Source of the DNA: Planctomycetota bacterium | GTDB taxonomy: Bacteria; Planctomycetota; Uabimicrobiia; Uabimicrobiales; Uabimicrobiaceae | Direction of reading: 5' to 3' | Length of the DNA: 64,000 bases | Assembly (NCBI GenBank): GCA_029260735.1 | Contig: JAJDCR010000097.1 | Coordinates: forward strand, 1-64,000 | In this document: positions 35,002-43,348 of the stretch, piece after piece | Layout of the letters: the number at the start of each line of letters is the position of its first letter | How positions within the stretch are numbered: position 1 is the stretch's first letter | Notes under the pieces: model-generated | The model's database searches: none | What the model was told of the DNA's origin: nothing | The model's input: the letters and a program-made list of their open reading frames with translations, nothing else | Translations under genes and position numbers: made by a program

Positions 35002-37215
35002 CTACTTGAGGGCTCTAAGGGTAATCAAAGTAAGATCATCAAACTGAGGTCTCTTCCCCTGGAATTTCAGAACCCCATTGATCAAATATTTAACACAGAT
35101 GTCTGATTTTTGAGTGGCTGCTTTTTGAATAGTTTTGCAAAAACGATCTTCTCCATACTCTTCATCATCCATGTCCATTGTCTCTACAAGTCCATCGGTA
35201 TAGAGAACTAAGCGGTCTCCTTGATTAAGCTGAATGACTTCCTCTTGCAAGGTTCGGTCAAAAGATGGCCCCGAAAGAATCCCTAAGGGCATCCCCCCTT
35301 TTTTGGTGAAAGTACATTCTTTGGTATTGGCATTCCAAATAATGGCGGGGTTATGTCCAGCACAAGAGCAAGTTAAAGTTCTGTTGGGCATATTCAAAAC
35401 AGCATAATAAACTGTGCAAAAGAAACCCGAAAGGATATCTCTTGCCACCATAGGATTCACACTACTTAAAAGTTCTTTAGGAGAAATAGTGGTATGAGCC
35501 CAAGCGCGAATGGCCGAGCGAACCATTACCATAATCATCGCCCCAGTTACACCGTGTCCCGAAACGTCGGCAATGAGTAACCCCACGTTTTCATCGTCAA
35601 TAGGAATAACGTCGTAATAGTCTCCCCCGACCATATCACATGCTTTGTAGTATGAGTAAACCTCATAACCGGGCATGTTAGGAAAAGTACTGGGCATAAG
35701 GTTTCTTTGGATTTCTCTCGCCTTGGTAAGTTCAGCAGCGATTTCCTCGGTAATTTCAGTTCCTGCGGCTGTTTCCGTAACTTTTGCCATAGGTGAGTCT
35801 GGCTCTTTTTTCTTGGGCGGTTCAGGAGGAGGTGGTGGTGGACATAGTTCATTTGCCGCATCCATGATAGCGGAAATCTCGAAAGGTTTTTTAATAAACT
35901 TGAGTTTGGAGTACATTTGCACTTCAAAAGAATTCTCTACACTAACCATTTCCGTTGATAAGATTACAGGTACGCGCATTTTGGACATGTCTAAATCGGA
36001 TAGAATTTCTAAGCCAGAACGCCCTGGAAGTTTAGCGTCCATGATGAGAATTTCTGGTAAGGCAGGACTTTTTTGCAGTGTATTAAAAAGATCTTTTCCG
36101 TTATCAATGCTCGATGTCTCAAAATTCATGCGCCGAAAGAGGTCGTCATATATTTTACGACATTCCTCATCAGAATCAGCAATAAGAACTTTACCTCTGG
36201 AAGGTAAGTCTACTTGGCTAGAATCAAGTCTTTGGAGTAGATTAAAAATTTTGTTGAGTTTTTCTTGGGACTCAGTATCCTCTCCGCTAAACTTTTTGCT
36301 TAACTCTTCTGCTAACTCAACAACATCACCTTTCGATTTTAAGAGAGAGTCCAGAGCTTGGGAAAGGTTGCGTCCAGATTCAACTTCTTCACTTAAAATA
36401 CTAACTTTACTTTCGTTAGAAAACTGTTTCAAAACACTTTCTAACTCTTTGGAGTTAGTGATAACCTGGCCAAAAAGAGACTTTTGAACTTTAGGGTCCA
36501 TCGTTCGAACGGTAGTCAAAAGACTTTGGCGAGTTTCAGTTAGGTTTCCTCCCCCAAAACTTTCGATACTTCTCTCAAAGAAACCCCAAAGCTCTTTGTC
36601 TCCATCATCAAATCCTTGGTCAGCCATTTTAGGCAGAATTTTTTGAATAACTGCGCCTATTTGTTTTAAAGCGTCAGCACCTTTTAGATCTTTGAATTCT
36701 TCCGTGAAGATCGTATTAAAAAATTTCCTTGCTTCTGTTAGGCTCTCTAAATCTTCTCCTTCATCTAACATAACAAATTCAATTTCATTAATTTTAATCT
36801 TCTTGAAAGGTTTTAAGAGCTCAGGGATAACCCGGCCATCTTTGACAACATGATCAGGTTTGGTGCTCATTAACTTAACAAAAGCAAGTAACTCTTGGGC
36901 ATTTGTCCCTTTATGCATTTTAACACCATTAATATTACGTTCTTGGAGCATTTGAACAAATCGATCAGCAATTGCATTTTTTTCTGTAATTTGCTTGCTT
37001 TGAATTAAGAGATGGTTTTGGGAAGCTCCGAAAGTTAAGCTAGGAAGAGAAGCTAACACTTGATCGAGCATTCTTTGAACTTTGAGAGCTCCCTGCTTCA
37101 CGATAGGATGATTTTCGTTATACATCTGCATGTTACGGATTACCCGAGCTAACTCAATTAAAAACTCAAGAGATTTTTTTTCGATAGGATCCATAATTTC
37201 TCTTTCTATTGACAC
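35002..37215 (-). CDS. Receiver-linked PP2C (SpoIIE/RsbU-type) phosphatase
   Basis: Protein of 737 residues. Residues 1-335 are helical with no recognised domain. Residues 341-455 are a receiver domain with acceptor D393 (IMDAKLPG) and K443 (KKPF). A Pro-rich hinge follows. Residues 495-737 are a SpoIIE-type PP2C phosphatase: EIQRNLMP, GGDYYDV (metal ligand D532), ADVSGHG (D550) and TDGLVETM. Such enzymes dephosphorylate STAS proteins to release anti-sigma kinases. GTG at 37215 is used here; ATG at 37194 is also possible and neither has a strong ribosome binding site. Confidence 0.9.
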   Translation of the reverse strand: MSIEREIMDPIEKKSLEFLIELARVIRNMQMYNENHPIVKQGALKVQRMLDQVLASLPSLTFGASQNHLLIQSKQITEKNAIADRFVQMLQERNINGVKMHKGTNAQELLAFVKLMSTKPDHVVKDGRVIPELLKPFKKIKINEIEFVMLDEGEDLESLTEARKFFNTIFTEEFKDLKGADALKQIGAVIQKILPKMADQGFDDGDKELWGFFERSIESFGGGNLTETRQSLLTTVRTMDPKVQKSLFGQVITNSKELESVLKQFSNESKVSILSEEVESGRNLSQALDSLLKSKGDVVELAEELSKKFSGEDTESQEKLNKIFNLLQRLDSSQVDLPSRGKVLIADSDEECRKIYDDLFRRMNFETSSIDNGKDLFNTLQKSPALPEILIMDAKLPGRSGLEILSDLDMSKMRVPVILSTEMVSVENSFEVQMYSKLKFIKKPFEISAIMDAANELCPPPPPPEPPKKKEPDSPMAKVTETAAGTEITEEIAAELTKAREIQRNLMPSTFPNMPGYEVYSYYKACDMVGGDYYDVIPIDDENVGLLIADVSGHGVTGAMIMVMVRSAIRAWAHTTISPKELLSSVNPMVARDILSGFFCTVYYAVLNMPNRTLTCSCAGHNPAIIWNANTKECTFTKKGGMPLGILSGPSFDRTLQEEVIQLNQGDRLVLYTDGLVETMDMDDEEYGEDRFCKTIQKAATQKSDICVKYLINGVLKFQGKRPQFDDLTLITLRALK

Positions 37216-37331
37216 TTTTTCCGACTGTAGAGGTTTTGATTAGAGGCTTTATTATAAAATATTTTCTATGGCAAGCCAGTATTTTTTTTAAAATCCTATT
37301 TAGCTACTTGGTGTCAACTTGATAATAGGCT

Positions 37332-38024
37332 TTAATGTTTATCACTAACCAAAACTGGTGTATTCACCCGTAAATAAGGGTAAAGTATGTCTAGATGATC
37401 ATCGTCCATACGAATATGATGAGGGTAATTTTTCTGGTGGGAATTTCCTGATAAAACAAGAAAAGATTTATTAGCAGGATCCATTGCTTGCATTAAGACA
37501 GATATCCCATAGATGGGATGATTCTCAACTTGACGAATAACAAAACTATCAGAAAACAGTTGAGTTCTTTGGATATAATAAGAAGCTAAAGTTTTTTTTT
37601 CAAACCTCAGGCTTATCAAAGACTCTGCTTCATTGATAACCAATTGAACGTTCTCTTGTAAGTGAACACCTGCTCTAGGAAGAATTTTCGAAGAAGATAA
37701 TTCATTTTTCTCAGATTTAGGAACAGCACGACTATGGAGGCCTGGGTGCAAAATAAGTAGAAATAAAACCAGGAAAAAAGCTGGGGGACTATATCTTTTT
37801 ACAGGTGCTAAATTCCAAAACTTCCCAAGGAACTTAGAGAGTTTAGAACCGTATTGAGTAAAATACTTTTTTATAAAAAGAAACACTTTACTCACTAAAA
37901 AGACAATGTAAGGAGGTTTTTTATTTTTTTTTCTTTGCATCACCTTTGCTATAATGCGAGAGGTCACTCGACCAACAAAGGCTTCTTCGGTGGGGGCTTT
38001 ATCAGATGATGAATGCTTTTTCAT
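37332..38024 (-). CDS. Single-pass membrane protein of unknown function
   Basis: Protein of 230 residues. The start at 38024 follows GAGGAG at good spacing; a longer frame upstream runs into the divergent gene. The first 90 residues are strongly basic. One membrane helix lies near residues 92-110 (AFFLVLFLLILH). The C-terminal 110 residues are presumably outside the cytoplasm and contain no known motif. It is divergent from the gene at 38062, with a 37-base gap that must hold both promoters. Confidence 0.65.
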   Translation of the reverse strand: MKKHSSSDKAPTEEAFVGRVTSRIIAKVMQRKKNKKPPYIVFLVSKVFLFIKKYFTQYGSKLSKFLGKFWNLAPVKRYSPPAFFLVLFLLILHPGLHSRAVPKSEKNELSSSKILPRAGVHLQENVQLVINEAESLISLRFEKKTLASYYIQRTQLFSDSFVIRQVENHPIYGISVLMQAMDPANKSFLVLSGNSHQKNYPHHIRMDDDHLDILYPYLRVNTPVLVSDKH

Positions 38025-38061
38025 TTTTACTCCTCGCTCAATAACGTTTTGGGAGATTTCT

Positions 38062-38601
38062 ATGTCCGTAGTTCGGAAGAAAATGACTATTCTTACTCTT
38101 AGCCTAGGGTTCATTTTAAACGGAGGAGTTCTCGGCTTTATTTTTTGGCACCAATTACAGGAAAAAAAACTTAGTGTCATCTGCCAAGGGCACCTTCAAC
38201 ACCTTTTTACCGCTCGTAAAATCCATTTAGGAGAAAACGATTTAAATAGTGCTGCCATAGAAGTTTGGCCGGAAGATTTAGTTTCCTTAGTTTCCTATCC
38301 TCAAGTATTGCATTGTCCGAGTGTTGCCAAACCCGATACGTCAAAAAGAAAGAAGAAAAAAATAACTTATGGTGATAAAAGACTTTATGGAGAAAACCTA
38401 GAAAATTCTTTTCCTATTTTCCAAAAAACTTGGCTTTTTGATGCCAAAGTCGATTCTTCCGAAAAAGCATCACCTCATAACTTGGCCAACACCATCGCTT
38501 TTCGCCACCTAGGAAAAAGTAATTTTCTTCAACTAGACGGGGCCGTCCTTAGCTTTTCCCTTTCACAGTTTTCTTCAACTTCTAATGTCCTCTCGGACTG
38601 A
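38062..38601 (+). CDS. Membrane-anchored protein with H-X9-DG-like C-terminus
   Basis: Protein of 179 residues; the start at 38062 follows GGGAGA. An N-terminal membrane helix (about residues 10-28) is followed by a globular part. The end, FRHLGKSNFLQLDGAVLSF, matches the H-X9-DG pattern that closes many planctomycete pseudopilins. The prepilin cleavage motif is missing. A basic tract KRKKKK lies mid-protein. I read it as a degenerate or specialised pseudopilin-like protein. Its last 20 bases overlap the convergent coiled-coil gene. Confidence 0.6.
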   Translation: MSVVRKKMTILTLSLGFILNGGVLGFIFWHQLQEKKLSVICQGHLQHLFTARKIHLGENDLNSAAIEVWPEDLVSLVSYPQVLHCPSVAKPDTSKRKKKKITYGDKRLYGENLENSFPIFQKTWLFDAKVDSSEKASPHNLANTIAFRHLGKSNFLQLDGAVLSFSLSQFSSTSNVLSD

Positions 38602-39202
38602 AAACCAAAAGAAAAAACATCACCACAGCCAATAAAACAAATATATGAAAAACTATATCTATCCAGCTAAATTGTCCCCCAGAGGAAATTTTTTCTTCTG
38701 GGAGTTCTTTCTCCCATCCTTTTTTCTCCAACAACTCCAGAGAGCTTGCAATTCTTTCGTTTAAATGAATCAGTTTAGCAAAAGATTGGTTTAGATCTCT
38801 ATGTAAAACAGATACACTCTCTCGGAGATTCTGTCCTTCCATTTGCTCCATGTTTTCTTTAATTTCTTGGAGAATTACAACTTGATTCTGAGAATTTTCC
38901 TGGATACTTTTTTGTAAATTCTGAAAAAAATCTTTTTTGAATTCTTCTAAGGTTTCTTTAGATATACTTGTATCAATCTTTTTCTCGTGTTCCAGTAGTA
39001 GTTTAGTCAATGTCTCTTCAAATTTACTAGAAAACGTTTCTGTTAGATGCTGGGTATTGTTGCTATGATTTTCCAGAAGCTTTTCAAAGGACGAAAAATC
39101 CCAATCCCAAGAGCTTGTGGGAGAAGTGCCTTCTGTCTGAGAACGAGTTTGAGGCAAACTCGTCGGGGCACTTTTTTCGAAACCGGGAAACTCGCTCACC
39201 AT
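38582..39202 (-). CDS. Coiled-coil protein with C-terminal membrane anchor
   Basis: Protein of 206 residues. A low-complexity N-terminus rich in Ser, Thr and Pro is followed by a long coiled coil (about 35-170) with hydrophobic residues in heptad spacing. One helix at the C-terminus (about 182-200, IDIVFHIFVLLAVVMFFLL) should anchor it in the membrane with the coiled coil in the cytoplasm. It starts 52 bases after the ParA-like gene ends, on the same strand, so it is a candidate partner of that ATPase. Confidence 0.7.
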   Translation of the reverse strand: MVSEFPGFEKSAPTSLPQTRSQTEGTSPTSSWDWDFSSFEKLLENHSNNTQHLTETFSSKFEETLTKLLLEHEKKIDTSISKETLEEFKKDFFQNLQKSIQENSQNQVVILQEIKENMEQMEGQNLRESVSVLHRDLNQSFAKLIHLNERIASSLELLEKKGWEKELPEEKISSGGQFSWIDIVFHIFVLLAVVMFFLLVFSPRGH

Positions 39203-39254
39203 CTTCTCCTTTGATTATAAGCTTCTCCAATTATCCCCTTGAATCTAGGGGCAT

Positions 39255-40244
39255 TTATATGGGAGGTAACTTTAAAATCTCCTGCACTAGAGCACGAATT
39301 TGTTGCGCAGCTTTGCATTTCCGATCATATTGAAAGATCGGTTTACCTGCAGCTGTTGCTTGAGCCATTTTAGCATTGTATGGTATAACTGTATCTGCGA
39401 GATAACGCGAATAATGCTTTTCTAATGACTCTTTCGTTTTTTTACTCAGAACTTCGTTTGTTTTGAATTGATTGATAACAATATGAATGTTATCCAAGAA
39501 GCTTCCTCTACTCCCTGAATAGAGAGTAAAACCGTCATTCATTCTGGATAACTCAGAGAACAACAAACCTAAACCATCATAAGAAAGATAGTCAGGTAAA
39601 ACGGGAACAATTAAATCATCTGAGGCAACAATAGCATTTTTATTTAACATTGTCACGCTGGGCAAAGAATCAATAACAATAACTTTATAGTCTTCATTTT
39701 CAATTTTTTTGAGAGCGGCCATTAGTAAAAACTCTCTCATATCTTTAGTCGGGAGCCGGTTCTCTATAACAGATAATTTTAAAGTACCTGGAATGATGTC
39801 CAGTGTAGGCATCTTCGTTTTAGTAATTACTTTGTTAATATCTTCGTTGTCAATCAACACCTCAAAAATGCTTTTTGTATCTTTGGAAGTTTCTACCCCT
39901 AAACATTTTGTCATATGCTGTTGGGCATCTAAATCAATAGCTAGTACTTTTATTCCCATCTCAGCAACAGCATAAGCATAAGACGCAGAGAGAGTGCTCT
40001 TCCCTGTTCCCCCCTTGAAGTTGAAGAACATTTGCACATGCCTGTCTTCAATAAGAGGTGGTTTATTCAGTATCTTTCGATACCTTGAGATATCTTCGAC
40101 TAAGTAAAAGCGGTGCTCGATCTTACCTCTTTGTTGTCGCCGTGCTTGAGGAACCTTGTTTTCAGACTCTAGTTTCAGGAGATGATTTTTGGATATCCCT
40201 AAAGATGTTGCAAATTCCTTGGCAGAGTATATTTTTTCTTGCAT
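39255..40244 (-). CDS. ParA-family ATPase with N-terminal MerR-like DNA-binding domain
   Basis: Protein of 329 residues. Residues 1-55 form a MerR-like helix-turn-helix (YSAKEFATSLGISKNHLLKLE). Residues 68-320 are a ParA/MinD ATPase: deviant Walker A KGGTGKST (77-84) with the signature lysine K78-side loop, VLAIDLDAQQ (switch I/Walker A'), and VIVIDSLPS (Walker B). This layout is known in plasmid ParA proteins such as that of P1. No ParB gene or parS-like repeat array was seen, and the only co-directional neighbour is a membrane coiled-coil protein. It may position a chromosome site or another cargo. Confidence 0.88.
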   Translation of the reverse strand: MQEKIYSAKEFATSLGISKNHLLKLESENKVPQARRQQRGKIEHRFYLVEDISRYRKILNKPPLIEDRHVQMFFNFKGGTGKSTLSASYAYAVAEMGIKVLAIDLDAQQHMTKCLGVETSKDTKSIFEVLIDNEDINKVITKTKMPTLDIIPGTLKLSVIENRLPTKDMREFLLMAALKKIENEDYKVIVIDSLPSVTMLNKNAIVASDDLIVPVLPDYLSYDGLGLLFSELSRMNDGFTLYSGSRGSFLDNIHIVINQFKTNEVLSKKTKESLEKHYSRYLADTVIPYNAKMAQATAAGKPIFQYDRKCKAAQQIRALVQEILKLPPI

Positions 40245-40580
40245 GTAAATAAATTGTTTGTTTTTAGTTTTTCTATAAAATCATGTTTTTCAACCTAGAC
40301 TCAAATAAATACATCTTTCTCCCATAAAGGAAAGAATCCCTCAATCTAAAGTAGGGTAAAAAGGGAAAATGAGTATACTTTAGACCATCTTTCACAATTA
40401 TAATGTATGTATATCTTTTTGTCAAGTTTTCTCAGATCTTTTCCCCGAAAAACCGTCTTCATTTTTGTCAGTAATTCGTCTTCCAGAAATAGTCACGTTT
40501 TCAAAACGATTTAAGACATAACTATAAAACAACTTAAGAAAACAAGAATAAGATATTCCTAAAAAGCTTACAAAAAACTA
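40245..40580. other. Intergenic region, no gene seen
   Basis: AT-rich spacer between the ParA-like gene and the tRNA-Phe promoter. It must carry the ParA promoter. I looked for parS-like inverted repeats or iterons and found none that were convincing. Confidence 0.5.
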
Positions 40581-40608
40581 TTGACATTTCCCGCCAGTTA
40601 TGTATAAT
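40581..40608 (+). promoter_or_regulatory. Sigma-70-type promoter of tRNA-Phe
   Basis: Consensus TTGACA (40581-40586), a 16-base spacer and consensus TATAAT (40603-40608), 24 bases before the tRNA. Confidence 0.85.
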
Positions 40609-40632
40609 CCACCCGACTTAATAAAACAGGTC

Positions 40633-40705
40633 GGGCGGATAGCTCAGTTGGTAGAGCACTAGACTGAAAATCTAGGTGTCGGCGGTTCGAATCCGCCTCC
40701 GCCCA
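40633..40705 (+). tRNA. tRNA-Phe (GAA)
   Basis: A 73-nt cloverleaf: acceptor GGGCGGA/TCCGCCC, D arm GCTC/GAGC, anticodon stem CTAGA/TCTAG with loop CTGAAAA (anticodon GAA), T arm GGCGG/CCGCC with TTCGAAT, discriminator A. The genome reads CCT after it, so the CCA end must be added by enzyme, unlike the tRNA-Ala and tRNA-Sec genes here. Confidence 0.96.
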
Positions 40706-40864
40706 CCTTTTTATTTCCTCTTCTTCCAAAACCCTCCTCACAATACTCCCCCAAAAAAAAACTTCACCATAGCGCAACACCTTTGCTTGAAAAATAGCAC
40801 AACACCTTTGCTCAAAAAAAAAATTGGGAATTTTTAAGTTTAGTGTATTTCTTTTATTAGGCAA

Positions 40865-40935
40865 ACAAATATTGTTTTTAGTCTGGTTCGTGACCCAGGG
40901 TACCGTTCGCCTTTGGCTCACTATACCCTGGGCTG
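40865..40935. repeat. Dispersed hairpin repeat
   Basis: CCCAGGGTA (40894-40902) pairs with TACCCTGGG (40924-40932). The flank AAACAAATATTGTTTTTAG and the segment GTGACCCAGGGTACCGTTCG match 14222-14272, which lacks the second half of the hairpin. The rest of the gap 40706-41162 has an imperfect duplication of AGCACAACACCTTTGCT (about 40771 and 40796) and no gene. Confidence 0.6.
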
Positions 40936-41162
40936 TGATGTGTAACACTTTCAGTGTATGGAATTTTGTGAATCGTTTTTTTTTATTGAAGCTGAAGGCG
41001 CATCATAGATAGTTTCCAAAAATCTATATCATTATTTCAACAGTAGTGCCCGCCCCCATTCATCACAGCTCCCTATAAATTAAATTTTTTTTTATTTTTA
41101 ATCAAAAATTTCGTAAAGTACTTGTATATCAAAACAGAAAAATTTTCTTAGGAGTCGTTCAG

Positions 41163-41903
41163 ATGAATTCGGTTGTCAAATTAGAAGAAGTGGAGGCGGG
41201 GATTTTTCAGATAACGATGGAAGATCGCGAAAGTAAAAACACATTCTCCCCTGCCTTAATGGAGGGATTGCTTGAATCCTACGAAAAAATTAGAGAAAGT
41301 GAGAGCTGCAAAGTAGTGATTCTCACGGGCTTCGACAGCTACTTTTGCTCGGGAGGTACAAAAGAGGGGCTATTGTATTTGCAAGAAGGAAAGGGGAAGT
41401 TCACGGATCTGAATGTTTATAGTCTTGCTTTAGACTGCGATGTTCCTGTGATTTCTGCGATGCAAGGGCATGGCATTGGAGGAGGCTTTGTCATGGGGCT
41501 GTTTTCGGACTTCGTCATACTGAGCAGGGAAAGCATCTATACGACAAATTTCATGAAATATGGATTCACTCCTGGGATGGGAGCCACCTACATCGTTCCC
41601 AAGAAACTGGGTATCGGCCTCGGGCATGAGATGCTCTTAAATGCCCAGACATATCGAGGGCAAGAATTGAAAGACCGAGGAATTCCTTTTCTCGTTTATC
41701 CCAGAACAGAAGTATTAGAGCAAGCATTCAAAACGGCCCGTCAACTGGCAGAAAAACCAAAGATCTCTCTCGTTACCCTCAAGCAACATCTTGTCGAACC
41801 CATTGTAAAAGAACTCCCTGCTATAGTTGAAAAAGAAGTGCTAATGCACGAGAAAACTTTTCATCATGCAGGGGTTAAAGAGAGAATTCATGAATTGTTT
41901 TAG
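41163..41903 (+). CDS. PksI-like enoyl-CoA hydratase/isomerase (polyketide beta-branching type)
   Basis: Crotonase-fold protein of 246 residues. Segments ILTGFDSYFCSGGTKEGLL, MQGHGIGGGFVMGLFSDF and TTNFMKYGFTPGMGATYI closely follow PksI and related ECH2 enzymes of the HMG-CoA-synthase cassette, which decarboxylate the 3-methylglutaconyl intermediate when a beta-methyl branch is added to a polyketide. No polyketide synthase, acyl carrier protein or HMG-CoA synthase is in the window, so the enzyme is an orphan here. The gene is visibly richer in G and C than its surroundings, which hints at transfer. AGGAG precedes the start. Confidence 0.85.
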   Translation: MNSVVKLEEVEAGIFQITMEDRESKNTFSPALMEGLLESYEKIRESESCKVVILTGFDSYFCSGGTKEGLLYLQEGKGKFTDLNVYSLALDCDVPVISAMQGHGIGGGFVMGLFSDFVILSRESIYTTNFMKYGFTPGMGATYIVPKKLGIGLGHEMLLNAQTYRGQELKDRGIPFLVYPRTEVLEQAFKTARQLAEKPKISLVTLKQHLVEPIVKELPAIVEKEVLMHEKTFHHAGVKERIHELF

Positions 41904-41959
41904 AAAATCCAAAACTCAGTAGAAGATACAGAAACTACATTTGACAATGAGAAGTAGAA

Positions 41960-41982
41960 CGTGTCCTCACAATAAGGACACG
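41960..41982. terminator. Hairpin between convergent genes
   Basis: CGTGTCCT/AGGACACG stem (41960-41967 with 41975-41982) with a 7-base loop. TCTATTTTAATT follows on the plus strand. It probably ends the PksI-like transcript and may also act on the RidA transcript. Confidence 0.55.
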
Positions 41983-41989
41983 CTCTATT

Positions 41990-42373
41990 TTAATTACAAA
42001 TAGCAATCCCATCAACTTCCACGTCTACATCTTTCGGCAAACGACTCACCTCCACACAAGCTCTGGCTGGTTTGTGACCTTGCATATGCTCCTCATAGAT
42101 TCCATTAAATTCTTGGAAGCGATTCATGTCTTTAAGGTAGACTTGTACCTTCACAAGTTGAGAAACCGAAGAGCCTCCCGCTTCCAAAACGGCCTTCAAG
42201 TTATTTAAAACTAAATGACACTGGGCCGCAAAATCATTTTTTTGGACTTCTCCACTAGCAGGATCCAAGGCAATTTGCCCTGAGACAAAGAGTAAATTTC
42301 CGGCTTGGATAGCTTGTGAATATGGCCCTATCGCTTGAGGCGCAGACTTTGTTGAAATAATTCTTGGCTCCAT
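41990..42373 (-). CDS. ridA: RidA-family enamine/imine deaminase
   Basis: Protein of 127 residues, the standard length of the RidA/YjgF/UK114 family. Conserved features are the IGPYSQAI segment near residue 15, GNLLFVSGQIALDP, and the late KPARACVEVSRLPKDVDVEV with the conserved Arg that binds the substrate carboxylate. RidA hydrolyses reactive enamines and imines made by PLP enzymes such as threonine dehydratase, protecting other PLP enzymes. The gene is monocistronic; AAGGAAA precedes the start. Confidence 0.93.
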   Translation of the reverse strand: MEPRIISTKSAPQAIGPYSQAIQAGNLLFVSGQIALDPASGEVQKNDFAAQCHLVLNNLKAVLEAGGSSVSQLVKVQVYLKDMNRFQEFNGIYEEHMQGHKPARACVEVSRLPKDVDVEVDGIAICN

Positions 42374-42545
42374 AAAAATTTCCTTAAAATGTAAAATACT
42401 ATTAAAATTTAATGCACAATGTTACCGAATTAAAATCCGTAAACTTACATTGGACTTGGTCTATGAACTAGTGTATTTTTTTCTTGTATGTTTGTCAAAA
42501 TTTAGTTATCATTATCCCACATTTTTAAAGCAGCCTTAGCTTTGA

Positions 42546-42641
42546 GGGAGTAGAAGGGTCCTGGTGGGCCCCGCTGGCTTCAACCCAGTTGAAAGGCCGT
42601 AAAACGTCTTTGGTGGGTTCAATTCCCATGTACTCCCGCCA
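42546..42641 (+). tRNA. selC: tRNA-Sec (TCA), selenocysteine tRNA
   Basis: A 96-nt molecule with the bacterial tRNA-Sec layout. The acceptor GGGAGTA pairs with TACTCCC. The D stem is 6 bp (GGGTCC/GGGCCC), longer than in normal tRNAs. The anticodon stem GCTGG/CCAGT carries loop CTTCAAC, so the anticodon TCA reads UGA. A long variable arm (about 42591-42611) precedes the T arm GTGGG/CCCAT with TTCAATT. Discriminator G and encoded CCA close it. The organism should therefore decode UGA as selenocysteine; SelA, SelB and SelD are not in the window. Confidence 0.93.
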
Positions 42642-42671
42642 AATCATTGTAAGTATAAGGAACCGGATATC

Positions 42672-43250
42672 CTGAGCAATCTAGGCAGTCAGGGAGCTAA
42701 ATCGCCCCCTATCAATTGGTATATATGGGGATTACTCGCCCTTTCATTTCTTTTGATGGTAACAAACGTTACTTTGGTTTTGAGGTTCCAACAAGAACAA
42801 AGAAATCATTTGATGCTGGCCAAAGAGAAAAAGAAACGAATATCCTCAGAAAAAAAACAAGCATATGCCCAAATAGCTCAATGGCAAGCAGAACTACAAG
42901 CAGTTCCTCTTTTTGAAAAAGGCCTGACTTGTTTACAAGAAGAAAAATACCAAGAATCTGTTTCTTGGTTTGACCAAGCAGCTAAAACTGATCCTGATAA
43001 TTTAAACATTTACTACTTTCGTTCCCAATCCCACATAAAACTGGGAAATCAAAAAAAAAGCCTAGAAGATATTTCTAACTACCTTGATCAAACACCTTCA
43101 TCTATCTATGGCTTTCTTTTTAGAGCAGGTATCTATAATAGTTTAGGAAAAAAAAATCTCGCCGAGAAAGATTTGAAGCATATTTTGGAACAAGAACCAA
43201 ACTTAAAAAAAGCTCAGAAACTTCTCCAACAATTAGAAAATATCGAGTAA
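42672..43250 (+). CDS. Membrane-anchored TPR protein, apparent CTG start
   Basis: From a CTG at 42672, ten bases after AAGGA, the frame encodes 192 residues: a short polar leader, a clean membrane helix (WGLLALSFLLMVTNVTLVL, about 18-36), a coiled stretch, then two or three TPR units (about 80-190). No ATG, GTG or TTG is in frame before 42753, and starts at TTG 42753 or ATG 42756 would cut the membrane helix in half. I therefore favour CTG, but a sequence error is possible. The gene follows tRNA-Sec by 30 bases; a link to selenium is not implied. Confidence 0.6.
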   Translation: MSNLGSQGAKSPPINWYIWGLLALSFLLMVTNVTLVLRFQQEQRNHLMLAKEKKKRISSEKKQAYAQIAQWQAELQAVPLFEKGLTCLQEEKYQESVSWFDQAAKTDPDNLNIYYFRSQSHIKLGNQKKSLEDISNYLDQTPSSIYGFLFRAGIYNSLGKKNLAEKDLKHILEQEPNLKKAQKLLQQLENIE

Positions 43251-43348
43251 AGTAGAAATGAAATGTCAGAACTTTTTAACAACTGCTAAACAATCTAATG
43301 TTGACGTAAAATCTTCCTTGAATGCCCAGAGACAGTGAGCCAATATAG

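Noticed and set aside
35675..36487. Plus-strand open frame of 270 codons
   Set aside because: Antisense to the receiver-PP2C gene, whose receiver and phosphatase motifs are intact.
40245..40580. Possible parS sites or plasmid origin beside the ParA-like gene
   Set aside because: No iterons, DnaA-box cluster or ParB-site inverted repeat could be seen, and the surroundings look chromosomal.
40598..40948. Minus-strand open frame of 116 codons
   Set aside because: It crosses tRNA-Phe and a hairpin repeat.
42716..42916. Alternative frame of 66 codons after tRNA-Sec
   Set aside because: It overlaps the TPR protein, whose frame gives a membrane helix and repeat pattern.
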